From Sphingomonas sp. Root720 (GTDB lineage Bacteria; Pseudomonadota; Alphaproteobacteria; Sphingomonadales; Sphingomonadaceae): a DNA stretch of 64,000 bases. The notes under the pieces are model-generated. The model did no database searches. It worked only from the letters and a program-made list of their open reading frames with translations, and had not been told where the DNA came from. The stretch spans positions 372,001 through 436,000 of the forward strand of contig NZ_LMID01000001.1 in assembly GCF_001428605.1 (NCBI RefSeq). The letters are read 5' to 3'. Positions 34,972 to 44,053 of this stretch are shown here, piece after piece; position 1 is the first letter of the stretch, and each line of letters begins with the position of its first letter. The position numbers were made by a program, and so were the translations under genes.

Positions 34972-34997
34972 AATTGCGCAAAACCGGAATAAATTGC
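34972..34997. promoter_or_regulatory. Candidate AraC direct repeat between divergent genes
   Basis: AATTGC occurs at 34972-34977 and again at 34992-34997, exactly 20 bp apart, in an AT-rich stretch between the TIGR04076 operon and the divergent AraC gene. Direct repeats spaced two helical turns are the usual AraC-type site. Only six bases are repeated, so this is a weak call. Confidence 0.3.
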
Positions 34998-35024
34998 TTT
35001 TAATTGAACTTTCACGCAGCTTGA

Positions 35025-35954
35025 ATGACGTGGCAACAAGCGCCCGTCTGGGGTGATCGCGACATGTCGGCAAAGGCAGGGTTCGACTGGTATGGGGATC
35101 TGCCCGCAGGGGTCGAATGCCTGACTCGCTGCTACAGCGAGTCGCGCCGCTCGGTCAGCTATTTCATCCACCGGCTCGACCGGGAAACAGCGACGATCAA
35201 GGATCAGTCGACCGATCCGGTGATCAGCCTGTCGATCAATCCGGACGGCATCGTCGACCGTTCGGTAGAGGGAAAATGGGAGCGCGCCGAACTGCGTCGC
35301 GCATCGCTGACGCTGACCCCGGCCTTTCTCGGTTGCGACTGGCGCTGGACCGGCGAACCGCTCGACATCTTCGACGTCTATCTGCCCTATGAACTGATGC
35401 AGGCCGCCTGGGCAGAGCATTTCAAGGGCGATCCCGCGCGCGTGAACCTGCAGGCCAGGCTGGTGTTCGACGACCCGAGCATATTGCTGCTGATGCAGTC
35501 GATACTGGCAACGATCCAGTCGCCCCGCCCGATCTCCGCCTTTTTGATGGAGACGATCACCAACCACCTGATTTCCAGTCTGCTCTGTTCCGACAATGGC
35601 GCGATCGTGGTGAAGCCCGCGGCGCGATCGGTGCTGTCGAGCCCCGTGCTCCAGCGAGTGAAGGACCATGTCGAAGCGCATATCGCCGAGGATCTCTCGC
35701 TCGACCAGCTGGCCCGCGTGGCAGGAGTCAGCCGTTTCCACTTCATCCGCCTGTTCAAGGACAGCGTAGGGCTGACCCCGCACGCCTATCTGATCGAACG
35801 GCGCCTGGTCCGCGCCTGCAACCTGCTGATGCACACGAAACAGTCGATCGGCGAGATCGCGGTCGCTTGCGGCTTCGAGGACCCGTCCTATTTCGCCGCG
35901 CGCTTCCGCCGCCTTTACCGCATGTGTCCGCGCGAGTTTCGCAAGCGGCTATAG
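35025..35954 (+). CDS. AraC-family transcriptional regulator (divergent to the left F420 operon)
   Basis: A 309-residue regulator. The C-terminal 100 residues hold both helix-turn-helix units: LSLDQLARVAGVSRFHFIRL and QSIGEIAVACGFEDPSYFAA, followed by FRRLYRMCPREFRKRL. The N-terminal 200 residues form an effector domain without a recognised subfamily. Start may be 35025 or the ATG at 35064 (MSAKAGFDWYG). It is divergent from the TIGR04076/AKR/DMFase operon and is its likely regulator. Confidence 0.88.
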   Translation: MTWQQAPVWGDRDMSAKAGFDWYGDLPAGVECLTRCYSESRRSVSYFIHRLDRETATIKDQSTDPVISLSINPDGIVDRSVEGKWERAELRRASLTLTPAFLGCDWRWTGEPLDIFDVYLPYELMQAAWAEHFKGDPARVNLQARLVFDDPSILLLMQSILATIQSPRPISAFLMETITNHLISSLLCSDNGAIVVKPAARSVLSSPVLQRVKDHVEAHIAEDLSLDQLARVAGVSRFHFIRLFKDSVGLTPHAYLIERRLVRACNLLMHTKQSIGEIAVACGFEDPSYFAARFRRLYRMCPREFRKRL

Positions 35955-36117
35955 GCGTTCGGCGCCATTTGCTTAATCAGCCCGGAAACCTTTACCGAAA
36001 AGCGCAGCCCAGGCGGCCATCACTGGCCAGAACCAGGCGTCCATGGCTAGAAACGGCTTGCTCCGGCTGTATCGCCAGGGGCTAAGTGAGCCGCATCAGC
36101 ATCGACGGCGCGAGGGG

Positions 36118-38466
36118 ATGGATCGGATGGCCAGCGGATATGATTTCGATCGGCTGACCGCCGACGATGTCGTGGCGCGGCTCGGTGCCATGAGCATCGA
36201 GCGGATGATCGCGGAGAGCGAGGCAATGACCCTCGCCGCGCACGGCGCGCTCGCCACCTATTCCCGCAAGGTGTTCATCCCGCTGACCCGGCTGTGCCGC
36301 GACGTCTGCCATTATTGCACCTTCGCCACCACGCCGCGCCAGGCGGGCGCCGCCTATCTGAGCCGCGAGCAGGTGCTGGCGATCGCCCGCGCCGGCGAGG
36401 CGGCGGGCTGCCGCGAGGCGCTGTTCACCCTCGGCGACCGGCCCGAGGACCGCTATGCCGCGGCACGCGACGCGCTGGCGGCGACAGGCCATGCCAGCAC
36501 CCTCGCCTATCTGCGCGACATGGCACAGGCCGTGCTCGACGAGACCGGCCTGCTGCCGCACCTCAACCCCGGCCTGATGGATACGGACGACTATGCCGCG
36601 CTGCGCCCCGTATCGGCTTCGATGGGAATCATGCTGGAAAGCGCGTCCGATCGGCTGTGCGAACCGGGCGGCCCGCATTTCGGTTCGCCGGACAAGCTGC
36701 CCGCCGCGCGGCTCGCGGCGATCGAAGCGGCCGGTCGCGCAGGCATACCCTTCACCACCGGCCTGCTGATCGGCATCGGCGAGACGCGGCGCGAGCGGAT
36801 CGAGGCGCTGCTGGCGATCCGCGACCTCCATGCCCGCTACGGCCATGTCCAGGAAGTGATCATCCAGAACTTCCGCGCCAAGCCCGGCACGCGGATGGCG
36901 GACCATGTGGAGCCTTCGCTCGAAGAGCATCTCTGGACGATCGCCGCGGCGCGCCTCCTGCTGGGACCGGACATGACGATCCAGGCGCCGCCCAATCTCC
37001 ACGACCGCGCCGAGCTGACGGCATTGCTGCGCGCGGGGGTGAACGACTGGGGCGGCGTTTCGCCCGTGACCCCCGACCATGTGAACCCCGAGGCCCCCTG
37101 GCCGCATCTCGCGGTGCTGGCGCAGGCGACCGCCGAGGCGGGCCGCACCCTGATCGAGCGGCTCGCCATCGGCCCGGCCCATGCCCGCTCGGTCGACCGC
37201 TGGGCCGACCCCGCGCTCGCGCCGCGGATCAGGCGGATGGTCGACGGGCGCGGCCTGCCGAAGAGCGACGGCTGGTCCGCGGGAGAAGGCGGCGCGGTTC
37301 CGGGGATCGGCCTCGACGCCGCGCCACGCGCACGCCCGGGCACCGCCGCGATCCTGGCAAAGGCCGCATCGGGCGCGACGCTCGACGAACGCGACATCGT
37401 CGCGCTGTTCCGGGCAGAGGATGGCGACCTTTCGGCGATCGCCGCGACGGCGGACGAGCTGCGGCGCACGACGGTGGGCGACGCGGTGACCTATGTCGTC
37501 AACCGCAACATCAACTACACCAACATATGTCTATACAAATGCGGCTTCTGCGCCTTTTCCAAGGGCAGCACCAAGGCAGAGCGCGGCCCCGCCTATCGGC
37601 TCGACCTCGACGAGGTCGGCCGCCGCGCCGCCGAGGCGGTCGAACGGGGAGCGACCGAGGTCTGCCTGCAGGGCGGCATTCACCCCGCATTCGACGGCCA
37701 CACCTATCTCGATATCGTCAGGGCGGTCCGCACCGCCGCGCCGTCGGTTCATATCCATGCCTTCTCCCCGCTCGAGGTGACCCACGGCGCGCAGACGCTG
37801 GGCCTGCCGCTCGAGGATTATCTGGCACGGCTGAAGGCGGCGGGGCTCTCGACCCTGCCCGGCACCGCGGCCGAAATCCTGGACCCGGAGATCCGCGCGA
37901 TCCTCTGTCCCGACAAGCTCGGCGCCGACGAGTGGATCGAGGTGATGCGCACTGCGCACGGGGTCGGCCTGCGCAGTACCGCGACGATCATGTTCGGCCA
38001 TGTCGACGGCTATGAGCATTGGGCCCGCCACCTGCTGAGGGTTCGCGCGCTCCAGACCGAAACCGGCGGCTTCACCGAGTTCGTCCCCCTGCCGTTCGTC
38101 CATATGGAGGCGCCGATCTGGCGCAAGGGCAAGGCACGTTCGGGCCCGAGCTACCGCGAGGCGGTGCTGATGCACGCCGTTGCCCGGATCGTGCTCCATC
38201 CCGTCATCGCCAACATCCAGGTGAGCTGGGTGAAGATGGGCACCGACGGCGCCCGCGCCGTCCTCGACGCCGGCGCCAACGACCTGGGCGGCGTATTGAT
38301 GGACGAATCGATCACCCGCTCGGCGGGCGGACGGAACGGCCAATGTTTCGACCGCACCGAGATGATCGCGCTGGCCGCCGGCGCCGGTCGTCCGGCCCGC
38401 CAGCGCACCACGCTATATCAACCGATCGGCCACGAGCCGATCCCATCCCTGGAGCCTTTCGCATGA
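36118..38466 (+). CDS. fbiC: Bifunctional FO synthase (CofG-CofH fusion)
   Basis: A 782-residue fusion of two radical-SAM enzymes that make FO, the deazaflavin of cofactor F420, from tyrosine and a flavin-pathway intermediate. The N-terminal CofG half has its [4Fe-4S] triad at C60, C64, C67 (RLCRDVCHYCTFA); the CofH half has C471, C475, C478 (NICLYKCGFCAFSKG), then GIHPAFDGHTYLDIV and HIHAFSPLEV. The fused order is that of actinobacterial FbiC. The ATG at 36118 or 36127 is likely; the longer start at 36043 adds an unrelated tail. It overlaps npdG by 4 bp. Confidence 0.93.
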   Translation: MDRMASGYDFDRLTADDVVARLGAMSIERMIAESEAMTLAAHGALATYSRKVFIPLTRLCRDVCHYCTFATTPRQAGAAYLSREQVLAIARAGEAAGCREALFTLGDRPEDRYAAARDALAATGHASTLAYLRDMAQAVLDETGLLPHLNPGLMDTDDYAALRPVSASMGIMLESASDRLCEPGGPHFGSPDKLPAARLAAIEAAGRAGIPFTTGLLIGIGETRRERIEALLAIRDLHARYGHVQEVIIQNFRAKPGTRMADHVEPSLEEHLWTIAAARLLLGPDMTIQAPPNLHDRAELTALLRAGVNDWGGVSPVTPDHVNPEAPWPHLAVLAQATAEAGRTLIERLAIGPAHARSVDRWADPALAPRIRRMVDGRGLPKSDGWSAGEGGAVPGIGLDAAPRARPGTAAILAKAASGATLDERDIVALFRAEDGDLSAIAATADELRRTTVGDAVTYVVNRNINYTNICLYKCGFCAFSKGSTKAERGPAYRLDLDEVGRRAAEAVERGATEVCLQGGIHPAFDGHTYLDIVRAVRTAAPSVHIHAFSPLEVTHGAQTLGLPLEDYLARLKAAGLSTLPGTAAEILDPEIRAILCPDKLGADEWIEVMRTAHGVGLRSTATIMFGHVDGYEHWARHLLRVRALQTETGGFTEFVPLPFVHMEAPIWRKGKARSGPSYREAVLMHAVARIVLHPVIANIQVSWVKMGTDGARAVLDAGANDLGGVLMDESITRSAGGRNGQCFDRTEMIALAAGAGRPARQRTTLYQPIGHEPIPSLEPFA

Positions 38467-39140
38467 CCCTTTCGCAGACCATCGCCGTGATCGGCGGCAC
38501 CGGAAAGCTGGGCGCGGCGCTCGCCCGCCGCCTGTCGCGCGCCGGGGCCACGGTGACGCTCGGCTCGCGCGATCCCGACCGCGCGCGCGCGACCGCCGCC
38601 GAGCTTGGCCATGGCGTGAAGGCCGCCAGCTATGCCGAGGCGGCGGCGGGTGCCGAGCTCGTTATCGTCACGGTCCCGTTCGCTGCCCAGGAAGGCGCGC
38701 TCCGGGAGATCGCGCCGCATGTGGCGGGCAAGGTCGTCGTCGACACAACGGTGCCCCTCGTCCCGCCCAAGGTCATGCGGGTTTCCTTGCCCGAAGAAGG
38801 CAGCGCCGCCGTCCGCGCCGCCCGGTTGCTGGGCGAAGGCGCGACGGTCGTCTCGGGCTTCCACAACGTCGCGGCGCACAAGCTGGCAACCGACGAGGAT
38901 ATCGGCTGCGACGTGCTGATCTTCGGCGACGACAAGGCCGCGCGCGAGCAGGTGGTGGCGCTCGCCAATGCGATCGGCTTGCGCGGCATCCATGGCGGTG
39001 CCCTTGTCAATTCGGCGGCCGCCGAGGCGCTGACCTCGATCCTCATCTTCCTCAACAAGACCTATCAGGTCGACGGCGCCGGCATTCGCATCACCGGCAC
39101 GTTGATCGACCCGGCGACGCAGGCGGTGCTGGCCGCCTAG
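38463..39140 (+). CDS. npdG: NADPH-dependent F420 reductase
   Basis: A 225-residue Rossmann protein. IAVIGGTGKLGAALARRLSR is the NADP-binding loop, TLGSRDPDRA gives the 2'-phosphate-binding Ser/Arg, and VVSGFHNVAAHKL with CDVLIFGDD are characteristic of Fno/NpdG. It exchanges hydride between NADPH and F420, supplying F420H2. The ATG overlaps the fbiC stop by 4 bp, so both are made together. A strong hairpin follows. The presence of FO synthase and this reductase side by side argues that a deazaflavin cofactor is in use. Confidence 0.9.
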   Translation: MTLSQTIAVIGGTGKLGAALARRLSRAGATVTLGSRDPDRARATAAELGHGVKAASYAEAAAGAELVIVTVPFAAQEGALREIAPHVAGKVVVDTTVPLVPPKVMRVSLPEEGSAAVRAARLLGEGATVVSGFHNVAAHKLATDEDIGCDVLIFGDDKAAREQVVALANAIGLRGIHGGALVNSAAAEALTSILIFLNKTYQVDGAGIRITGTLIDPATQAVLAA

Positions 39141-39153
39141 AGCCCGACCGTCG

Positions 39154-39180
39154 GGGGCGGAAGCTCGGGGCTTCCGCCCC
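39154..39180. terminator. Strong bidirectional hairpin
   Basis: GGGGCGGAAGC - TCGGG - GCTTCCGCCCC: a perfect 11-bp stem with a 5-nt loop, between the convergent npdG and PQQ-dehydrogenase stops. No T-tract, but the stem is the strongest seen in this window. Confidence 0.6.
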
Positions 39181-39184
39181 GCCG

Positions 39185-41254
39185 TCACGGCATGGACGGA
39201 TCGGCCTTCAGGTCGTTGGCGCGCTTGATGGCATAGGCGCGGATCGCCTCGACCTCGCCGGGCTTCAGATCCTTCGAGAAGTTGGGCATGCCGAGGGGTT
39301 CGGCGGCGCCTTCCAGCACGAAGGCGCGGAAAGTGTCGGGATCTGCGATCGCCATCGACCGGCGAAGATCGGGGACGCCGCCGTGATTCACGACGCTGTC
39401 GCCATGACACATCCAGCAACGCACATGGTAGAGTTCGCGTCCCTGCGCGATCACGGCCGCGCTGGCGGTCGACGGCGGCGGGGCGAGCGGCGCTTCTGGC
39501 GCCTCGGGCGGAAGCGGCAGCGTCGCGGTGCCGCCGAGCCGGAAGGTCACCACCCGGTTGACCCGCGGCTTGACCGACGCCTTGAGCGCCTCGCCCATGT
39601 TGAGCGGCAGGATACCGCCCCAGCCGACCGCGACCGAGACATATTGCACCCCCGCGATCGCATAGGTGATCGGCGGCGCGACGATGCCGGATCCCATCGA
39701 CATCGACCATAGCCGCTTGCCGCTGCTCGCGTCATAGGCGGCGAAGTCGCCGGTGCCGGTACCCTGGAAGACGAGGCCGGAGGTGGTCGACAGCACCCCG
39801 CCGTTCCATGGCAACGGCATCGGCACCGACCAGGCGCGCTTGCCCGCCTTCGGATCCCAGGCGACGAGCGCGCCGCGCATCATGCCGCGGATCTGCGCCC
39901 GGATCGCCGGATCCTCGGGCATCGCCGTCTTGCCGGGATCCTGGCCGGTGTTCCAGCCGCGCTGGTCGAAGCGGAAATCCTCGGCCTTGCCCGCGACATA
40001 GCCATAGGGGATCTCGGCGGTCGGCAGGTAGACGAGGCCGGTCTTCGGATTGAAGCTCATCGGCTGCCAGCTATGCCCGCCCGCCGGCGACGGCATGCCG
40101 AGGAAGGGCTTGCCGGTGCTGCTGTAGCGCGCCTCGGGCACGATGTCGGGTCGGCCGGTCTTGGGGTCGAGCCCCTTCGCCCAGGTGACGGGCACATAGG
40201 GCGTACCCGAGATGAAGGTACCGTCGGTCCGGTCGAGGATATAGAAGAACCCGTTCTTCGGCGCCTGCATCAGCACCTTGCGCGGCTTCCCGTCGATCTC
40301 GAGATCGGCGAGGATCATGTGCTGGGTGGCGGTATAGTCCCATTCGTCGCCGGGGACTTCCTGGAAGTGCCAGACATATTCGCCGGTCGACGGGCGAACC
40401 GCGACGATCGACGACAGGAACAGGTTGTCGCCGCCGCCCGGGCTGCGCACCGTGCGGTCCCACGGCCCGCCATTGCCCACCCCGATGTAGAGCAGATCGA
40501 GCTCGGGATCGTAGGACATCGAGTCCCACGCGGTGCCGCCGCCGCCATATTTCCACCATTCGCCGTGCCAGCTCTTGGCGGCCATCGCCATCGCGCCGTT
40601 CTCGAAGCCCCTCTTCGGATCACCGGGGATGGTGTAGAAACGCCAGGCCTGCCTCCCCGTCGCGACGTCATAGGCGGTCACATAGCCGCGCACGCCATAT
40701 TCGGCGCCGCCATTGCCGATCACCACCTTGTCCTTGACGATGCGGGGGGCACCGGTGATCGTGTAGGACTGCTCCCGGTCGGTGGTCTGGACGGTCCAGA
40801 CCGGCTTGCCGGTCTTCGCGTCGAGTGCGACCAGCCGCCCGTCGAGGACGCCGACGAAGACCTTGCCGTCGGCATAGGCGACGCCGCGATTCACCACGTC
40901 GCAGCAGCCGCGCCGGGCGATCCCGCCCGCGACCTGCGGATCATAGTCCCAGAGCTTGCGCCCGGTCCGCGCGTCGAGCGCGATCACCTTGCTCCACGGT
41001 CCAGAGGCGTACATCACTCCATCCACGACCAGCGGCGTGCCCTCGACGCCGCGCAGCGAGCGCGCATCGAAATCGGCATACCAGGCGACGCCAAGCTGGC
41101 CGACATTGAAGGGGTTGATCGCGCCGAGGGTGCTGAACCGGTTCTCGCCGGCGTCGAGACCGTGGAGCGGCCAATCGACATCGACCGACCGATGCGGCGC
41201 GCACGACGCCAGCGCAGCCACTAGCATGGCCGCTGAAACAGCCTGGAATTTCAC
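39185..41254 (-). CDS. PQQ-dependent alcohol dehydrogenase with C-terminal cytochrome c (quinohemoprotein)
   Basis: A 689-residue periplasmic dehydrogenase. The N terminus has a lipobox-like LASC after a hydrophobic segment. The eight-bladed PQQ domain shows W-motifs such as ALDARTGRKLWDYDP, the vicinal cysteine pair RRGCCDVVNRG typical of PQQ alcohol dehydrogenases, and GDEWDYTATQHMILADLEID. The C-terminal domain has one c-type heme site (CWMCH) with a Met ligand candidate in LGMPNFSKDL. It oxidises primary alcohols and passes electrons to its own heme. PQQ biosynthesis genes are not in this window. Confidence 0.9.
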   Translation of the reverse strand: MKFQAVSAAMLVAALASCAPHRSVDVDWPLHGLDAGENRFSTLGAINPFNVGQLGVAWYADFDARSLRGVEGTPLVVDGVMYASGPWSKVIALDARTGRKLWDYDPQVAGGIARRGCCDVVNRGVAYADGKVFVGVLDGRLVALDAKTGKPVWTVQTTDREQSYTITGAPRIVKDKVVIGNGGAEYGVRGYVTAYDVATGRQAWRFYTIPGDPKRGFENGAMAMAAKSWHGEWWKYGGGGTAWDSMSYDPELDLLYIGVGNGGPWDRTVRSPGGGDNLFLSSIVAVRPSTGEYVWHFQEVPGDEWDYTATQHMILADLEIDGKPRKVLMQAPKNGFFYILDRTDGTFISGTPYVPVTWAKGLDPKTGRPDIVPEARYSSTGKPFLGMPSPAGGHSWQPMSFNPKTGLVYLPTAEIPYGYVAGKAEDFRFDQRGWNTGQDPGKTAMPEDPAIRAQIRGMMRGALVAWDPKAGKRAWSVPMPLPWNGGVLSTTSGLVFQGTGTGDFAAYDASSGKRLWSMSMGSGIVAPPITYAIAGVQYVSVAVGWGGILPLNMGEALKASVKPRVNRVVTFRLGGTATLPLPPEAPEAPLAPPPSTASAAVIAQGRELYHVRCWMCHGDSVVNHGGVPDLRRSMAIADPDTFRAFVLEGAAEPLGMPNFSKDLKPGEVEAIRAYAIKRANDLKADPSMP

Positions 41255-41335
41255 GCTTCTTGCTCCTGATGGCCCGGGTCGGCGAGAGACCTTCCTCGTT
41301 GGACCGGGCGGATGCCGATTAGGTCATGGGCGCCG

Positions 41336-42412
41336 TCATTGTATGCGCCGCGAAGATCTGGTGCCGGCCGATCCGCCCAGCGCCGCCTGCCGCGAGCGGC
41401 CGAGCGTCGCCGAGGGCGGTTCGCCATAGATTTCCCGATACATGTTGGCGAAGCGGCCGCCATGGCCGATCCAATATTGGTTGGCGAGCGCCGTGACCGA
41501 GATATCGCCACCGCTGGCGATGATGTCCGCGCGCGCGCTTTCCAGCCGCCGCAGGCGCAGCCAGCGCATCGGACTGTGTCCCATGAAGCGCTCGAAGCCA
41601 TGGTATAGCGTCCGCGCCGGCACGCCCGACGCCTCGACGATATCGCTGAGCTGGATATCGTCCTTGAGATGCTGGGCGATGAACTGCTCGGCGCGACGGA
41701 CGAAGACCGGCAGCACCGACGCCTGCCGCACCGGCACCTCTCGATCGAACAGTGCCGCGCGCATCATCGTGAGGAAGCTGTTCTCGTTCGCGGCGACCAC
41801 ATCCTGCAGGCCGAAGATCGGCGACCCGCGATGCAACTCCGCGCAGAGATATTCGATGAAGCCCATCAGGTTGGCGGCGCCGCCATTTGGAGCGTCGGCG
41901 GCGCGCTCGACGACATTGTGAACGGCTTCGTAGGGACGTCCGCTGCCGATCAGACGGTTGCAGGGAATGCCGATCGCGAGATGGGTGTGATCCTGGCCCA
42001 TCTGGAAGCTGTAGCGGACATTGGGCGCCAGCAGCACGCAGTCGCCGCTCTGGAAGGACCAGTGCTGCTGATTGAATTCGACCACCGCCTGTCCGATCAG
42101 CGCGACCACGAAGACGAAATGGGTGCGCTGCAGCTCGGTGATCAGCACGTCGACGTCGGCGCCGTATGCGATCTGGTTCAGGCTGATGTCACCGAGCGAT
42201 GCCGAGCAATGGTTGAAGTCGAGATGCTTGTCGCTGCTGCGCACGACGACCTCGTGCGGGAAGAAGACGCGGCTGACGCTGTCCAGCGCGTCGGCGGGCC
42301 GAGGGCTGGCGAAGCTGTGGCGGTGGACGGTCTCGGAAGCCGGCGCGACGCTGTTCGCCAGGAAGCGATGGTCGCTGGCCATTTCTTGCAAGGCAGGTCC
42401 AAATCCAAGCAT
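41336..42412 (-). CDS. AraC-family transcriptional regulator (AraC-binding-2 type)
   Basis: A 358-residue regulator. The N-terminal 200 residues resemble the AraC_binding_2 effector domain (FPHEVVVRSSDKHLDFNHCS; FVFVVALIGQAVVEF; GDCVLLAPNVRYSFQMG). The C-terminal HTH pair is IQLSDIVEASGVPARTLYHG and ISVTALANQYWIGHGGRFAN. The ATG at 42412 has GGGAG at good spacing. It lies between the PQQ dehydrogenase and the NTF2-like/LLM/TonB genes and probably controls one or both. Confidence 0.85.
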   Translation of the reverse strand: MLGFGPALQEMASDHRFLANSVAPASETVHRHSFASPRPADALDSVSRVFFPHEVVVRSSDKHLDFNHCSASLGDISLNQIAYGADVDVLITELQRTHFVFVVALIGQAVVEFNQQHWSFQSGDCVLLAPNVRYSFQMGQDHTHLAIGIPCNRLIGSGRPYEAVHNVVERAADAPNGGAANLMGFIEYLCAELHRGSPIFGLQDVVAANENSFLTMMRAALFDREVPVRQASVLPVFVRRAEQFIAQHLKDDIQLSDIVEASGVPARTLYHGFERFMGHSPMRWLRLRRLESARADIIASGGDISVTALANQYWIGHGGRFANMYREIYGEPPSATLGRSRQAALGGSAGTRSSRRIQ

Positions 42413-42537
42413 GGCTTGCTCCCATCGAGCCGACCGCCCCCGTCGGGGCCCACAAGGCGCCTTCGGCTTCCCCCGGCCTTCGAAGATCATCCCAATCGCC
42501 ATGCCTGTCTAGCCCGAACGCGCAACGTTCATTGAAA

Positions 42538-42981
42538 TTACGCGGCGGATTCGGCAGTCGGCAGCGCGGCCAGGCCGAGCGGCAGAACCCCGAAGCCCTT
42601 GATCATCGCGACATAATCCCAGCAGTCGATGTTGTGGGCGATCCGGCCGTCGCGGAAGACGTAGGAGGACAGGCCGTGGAACTCGATCGGATGGCCGGTC
42701 CGGTCGATTCCCTCGAAGGCGCCGTTCCAATGCGCGGTAATCGTCCAATGGCTCGATCCGCGCTCCGGCGTGACCAGACGGACGGGAAAGCGCAGGTTGA
42801 AATCGGGCATTGTCGCGAACACGCCCTCGGCGAACTCGCGCACCCCGGCATGGCCGTGATGGCGCGCGCCTAGCGCCAGGTCCTCATAGATGCAGTCGGG
42901 GGTGAACAAGGACACCAGCCGATCGATGTCCTTGTCGGTCCAGGCCTGTTCCAGTTCGTCGAAAATGGCTTCGGTCACCAT
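42538..42981 (-). CDS. SnoaL/NTF2-like protein
   Basis: A 147-residue cone-fold protein: IFDELEQAWTDKDIDRLVSL, FTPDCIYEDLALGARHHGHA and GVREFAEGVFATMPDFNLRF are standard NTF2-like elements, with FHGLSSYVFRDGRIAHNIDC near the end. Enzymatic relatives include epoxide hydrolases, isomerases and dehydratases. It lies 20 bp downstream of the LLM gene on the same strand. It may act on the product of the F420-dependent step. Confidence 0.8.
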   Translation of the reverse strand: MVTEAIFDELEQAWTDKDIDRLVSLFTPDCIYEDLALGARHHGHAGVREFAEGVFATMPDFNLRFPVRLVTPERGSSHWTITAHWNGAFEGIDRTGHPIEFHGLSSYVFRDGRIAHNIDCWDYVAMIKGFGVLPLGLAALPTAESAA

Positions 42982-43001
42982 GGCTCTTCTCCCGGTTCTC
43001 G

Positions 43002-44012
43002 TCAGCGATCCCGCGCCTTGCGGAAATGCGGCAGGATCTTCTCGCCGATCAGGCGCAGCGACCCGGCCGGATCGGGGCCGAGTGGCGGCCCAAAGGCGAT
43101 ATGGTCTGCCCCACCCGCGATCATCGCCTCGATCTGGCCTATCACGTCGGTCGGCGTGCCGGTCAGGCTGAAGGCGCGCACCGCCTTGTCGGTGACCAGC
43201 GCCTTCGCCTTCTCGACCTCGCCGGCGGTGAAGGCGTCGTACGAGGCGGCGATCTCCTCCTGCGTGATTCCCGCCGCGAAGGTCATCGGCGCGAGGAAGG
43301 GCTGGAGCAGCGCCAGCATGCCGCGGATATTGTCCTCGGCCGCGGCGCGATCCTCGTCGATCGAGGCGAGCGGTCCCGCGATGATCTCGATCGCGCTCGT
43401 GTCCCGCCCGGCCGCCTCGGCGCCCGCGATAAACTGGCGGCGCAGCTCGCCGATATGCTCGGGACTGGCGGTGCAGTCGATCTTGATGCCCGGCGCGATC
43501 GATCCGGCCATCTTCGCCATCTGCGGCCCCCAGGTGCCGATGAACAGCGGGATGGCGCGCGGCACGTCGAACTGGAAATAGAGATCGGCGGTGGCCTTGA
43601 AGAATTCGCCGTCAAACGGTTCCCGGTCACCCTCCAGCATCCGGGTCATCAGCTGCCAGGCTTCCTTCAGCATCTTCACCGGCTTCACCGGATTGGTGAT
43701 GCCGAGCAGCGGGTTGAAGCCACCCCGCCCCACGCCGCACACCATCCGACCGCCGCTGAGTTCGTCGAGGGCGGCGAGGTTGGCGGCATGGTAGACCGGA
43801 TTGGCGACCTGCGGCGTCACGATGAACGGCCCGAGCCGAAGGCGGTCGGTGTTCATCGCGATCATCGTCAGGATCGGCCATGCCGGACGGAAGACGAGAT
43901 CGTCGGCGATATGCATCTGGTCGAAGCCATAAGCCTCGACCTGCTGCGCCAGAGGGACATAGTCCTTCATCGGCAGGGCCCCGGTGACCATGATGCTGAA
44001 ACGTGTCGGCAT
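43002..44012 (-). CDS. Luciferase-like F420-dependent oxidoreductase (Mer-like)
   Basis: A 336-residue LLM protein. ADDLVFRPAWPILTMIAMNT, RLGPFIVTPQVANPVYHAAN, DELSGGRMVCGVGRGGF and IPLFIGTWGPQMAKMAG resemble F420-dependent members such as methylene-H4MPT reductase and actinobacterial F420 oxidoreductases. The C terminus (GGADHIAFGPPLGPDPAGSL) also fits that branch. The ATG at 44012 (MPTRF) is chosen; ATG at 44018 is close by. It sits directly downstream of a TonB receptor, as does the left LLM set. Substrate unknown. Confidence 0.85.
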   Translation of the reverse strand: MPTRFSIMVTGALPMKDYVPLAQQVEAYGFDQMHIADDLVFRPAWPILTMIAMNTDRLRLGPFIVTPQVANPVYHAANLAALDELSGGRMVCGVGRGGFNPLLGITNPVKPVKMLKEAWQLMTRMLEGDREPFDGEFFKATADLYFQFDVPRAIPLFIGTWGPQMAKMAGSIAPGIKIDCTASPEHIGELRRQFIAGAEAAGRDTSAIEIIAGPLASIDEDRAAAEDNIRGMLALLQPFLAPMTFAAGITQEEIAASYDAFTAGEVEKAKALVTDKAVRAFSLTGTPTDVIGQIEAMIAGGADHIAFGPPLGPDPAGSLRLIGEKILPHFRKARDR

Positions 44013-44053
44013 GACCATCCTGTGTCTGGTGTTGAAGGCTGCGGCCGGCGCCG

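Noticed and set aside
38418-39710. 430-codon minus-strand frame opposite npdG and overlapping the PQQ dehydrogenase end
   Set aside because: It crosses a strong terminator hairpin and two well-supported genes; no family pattern.
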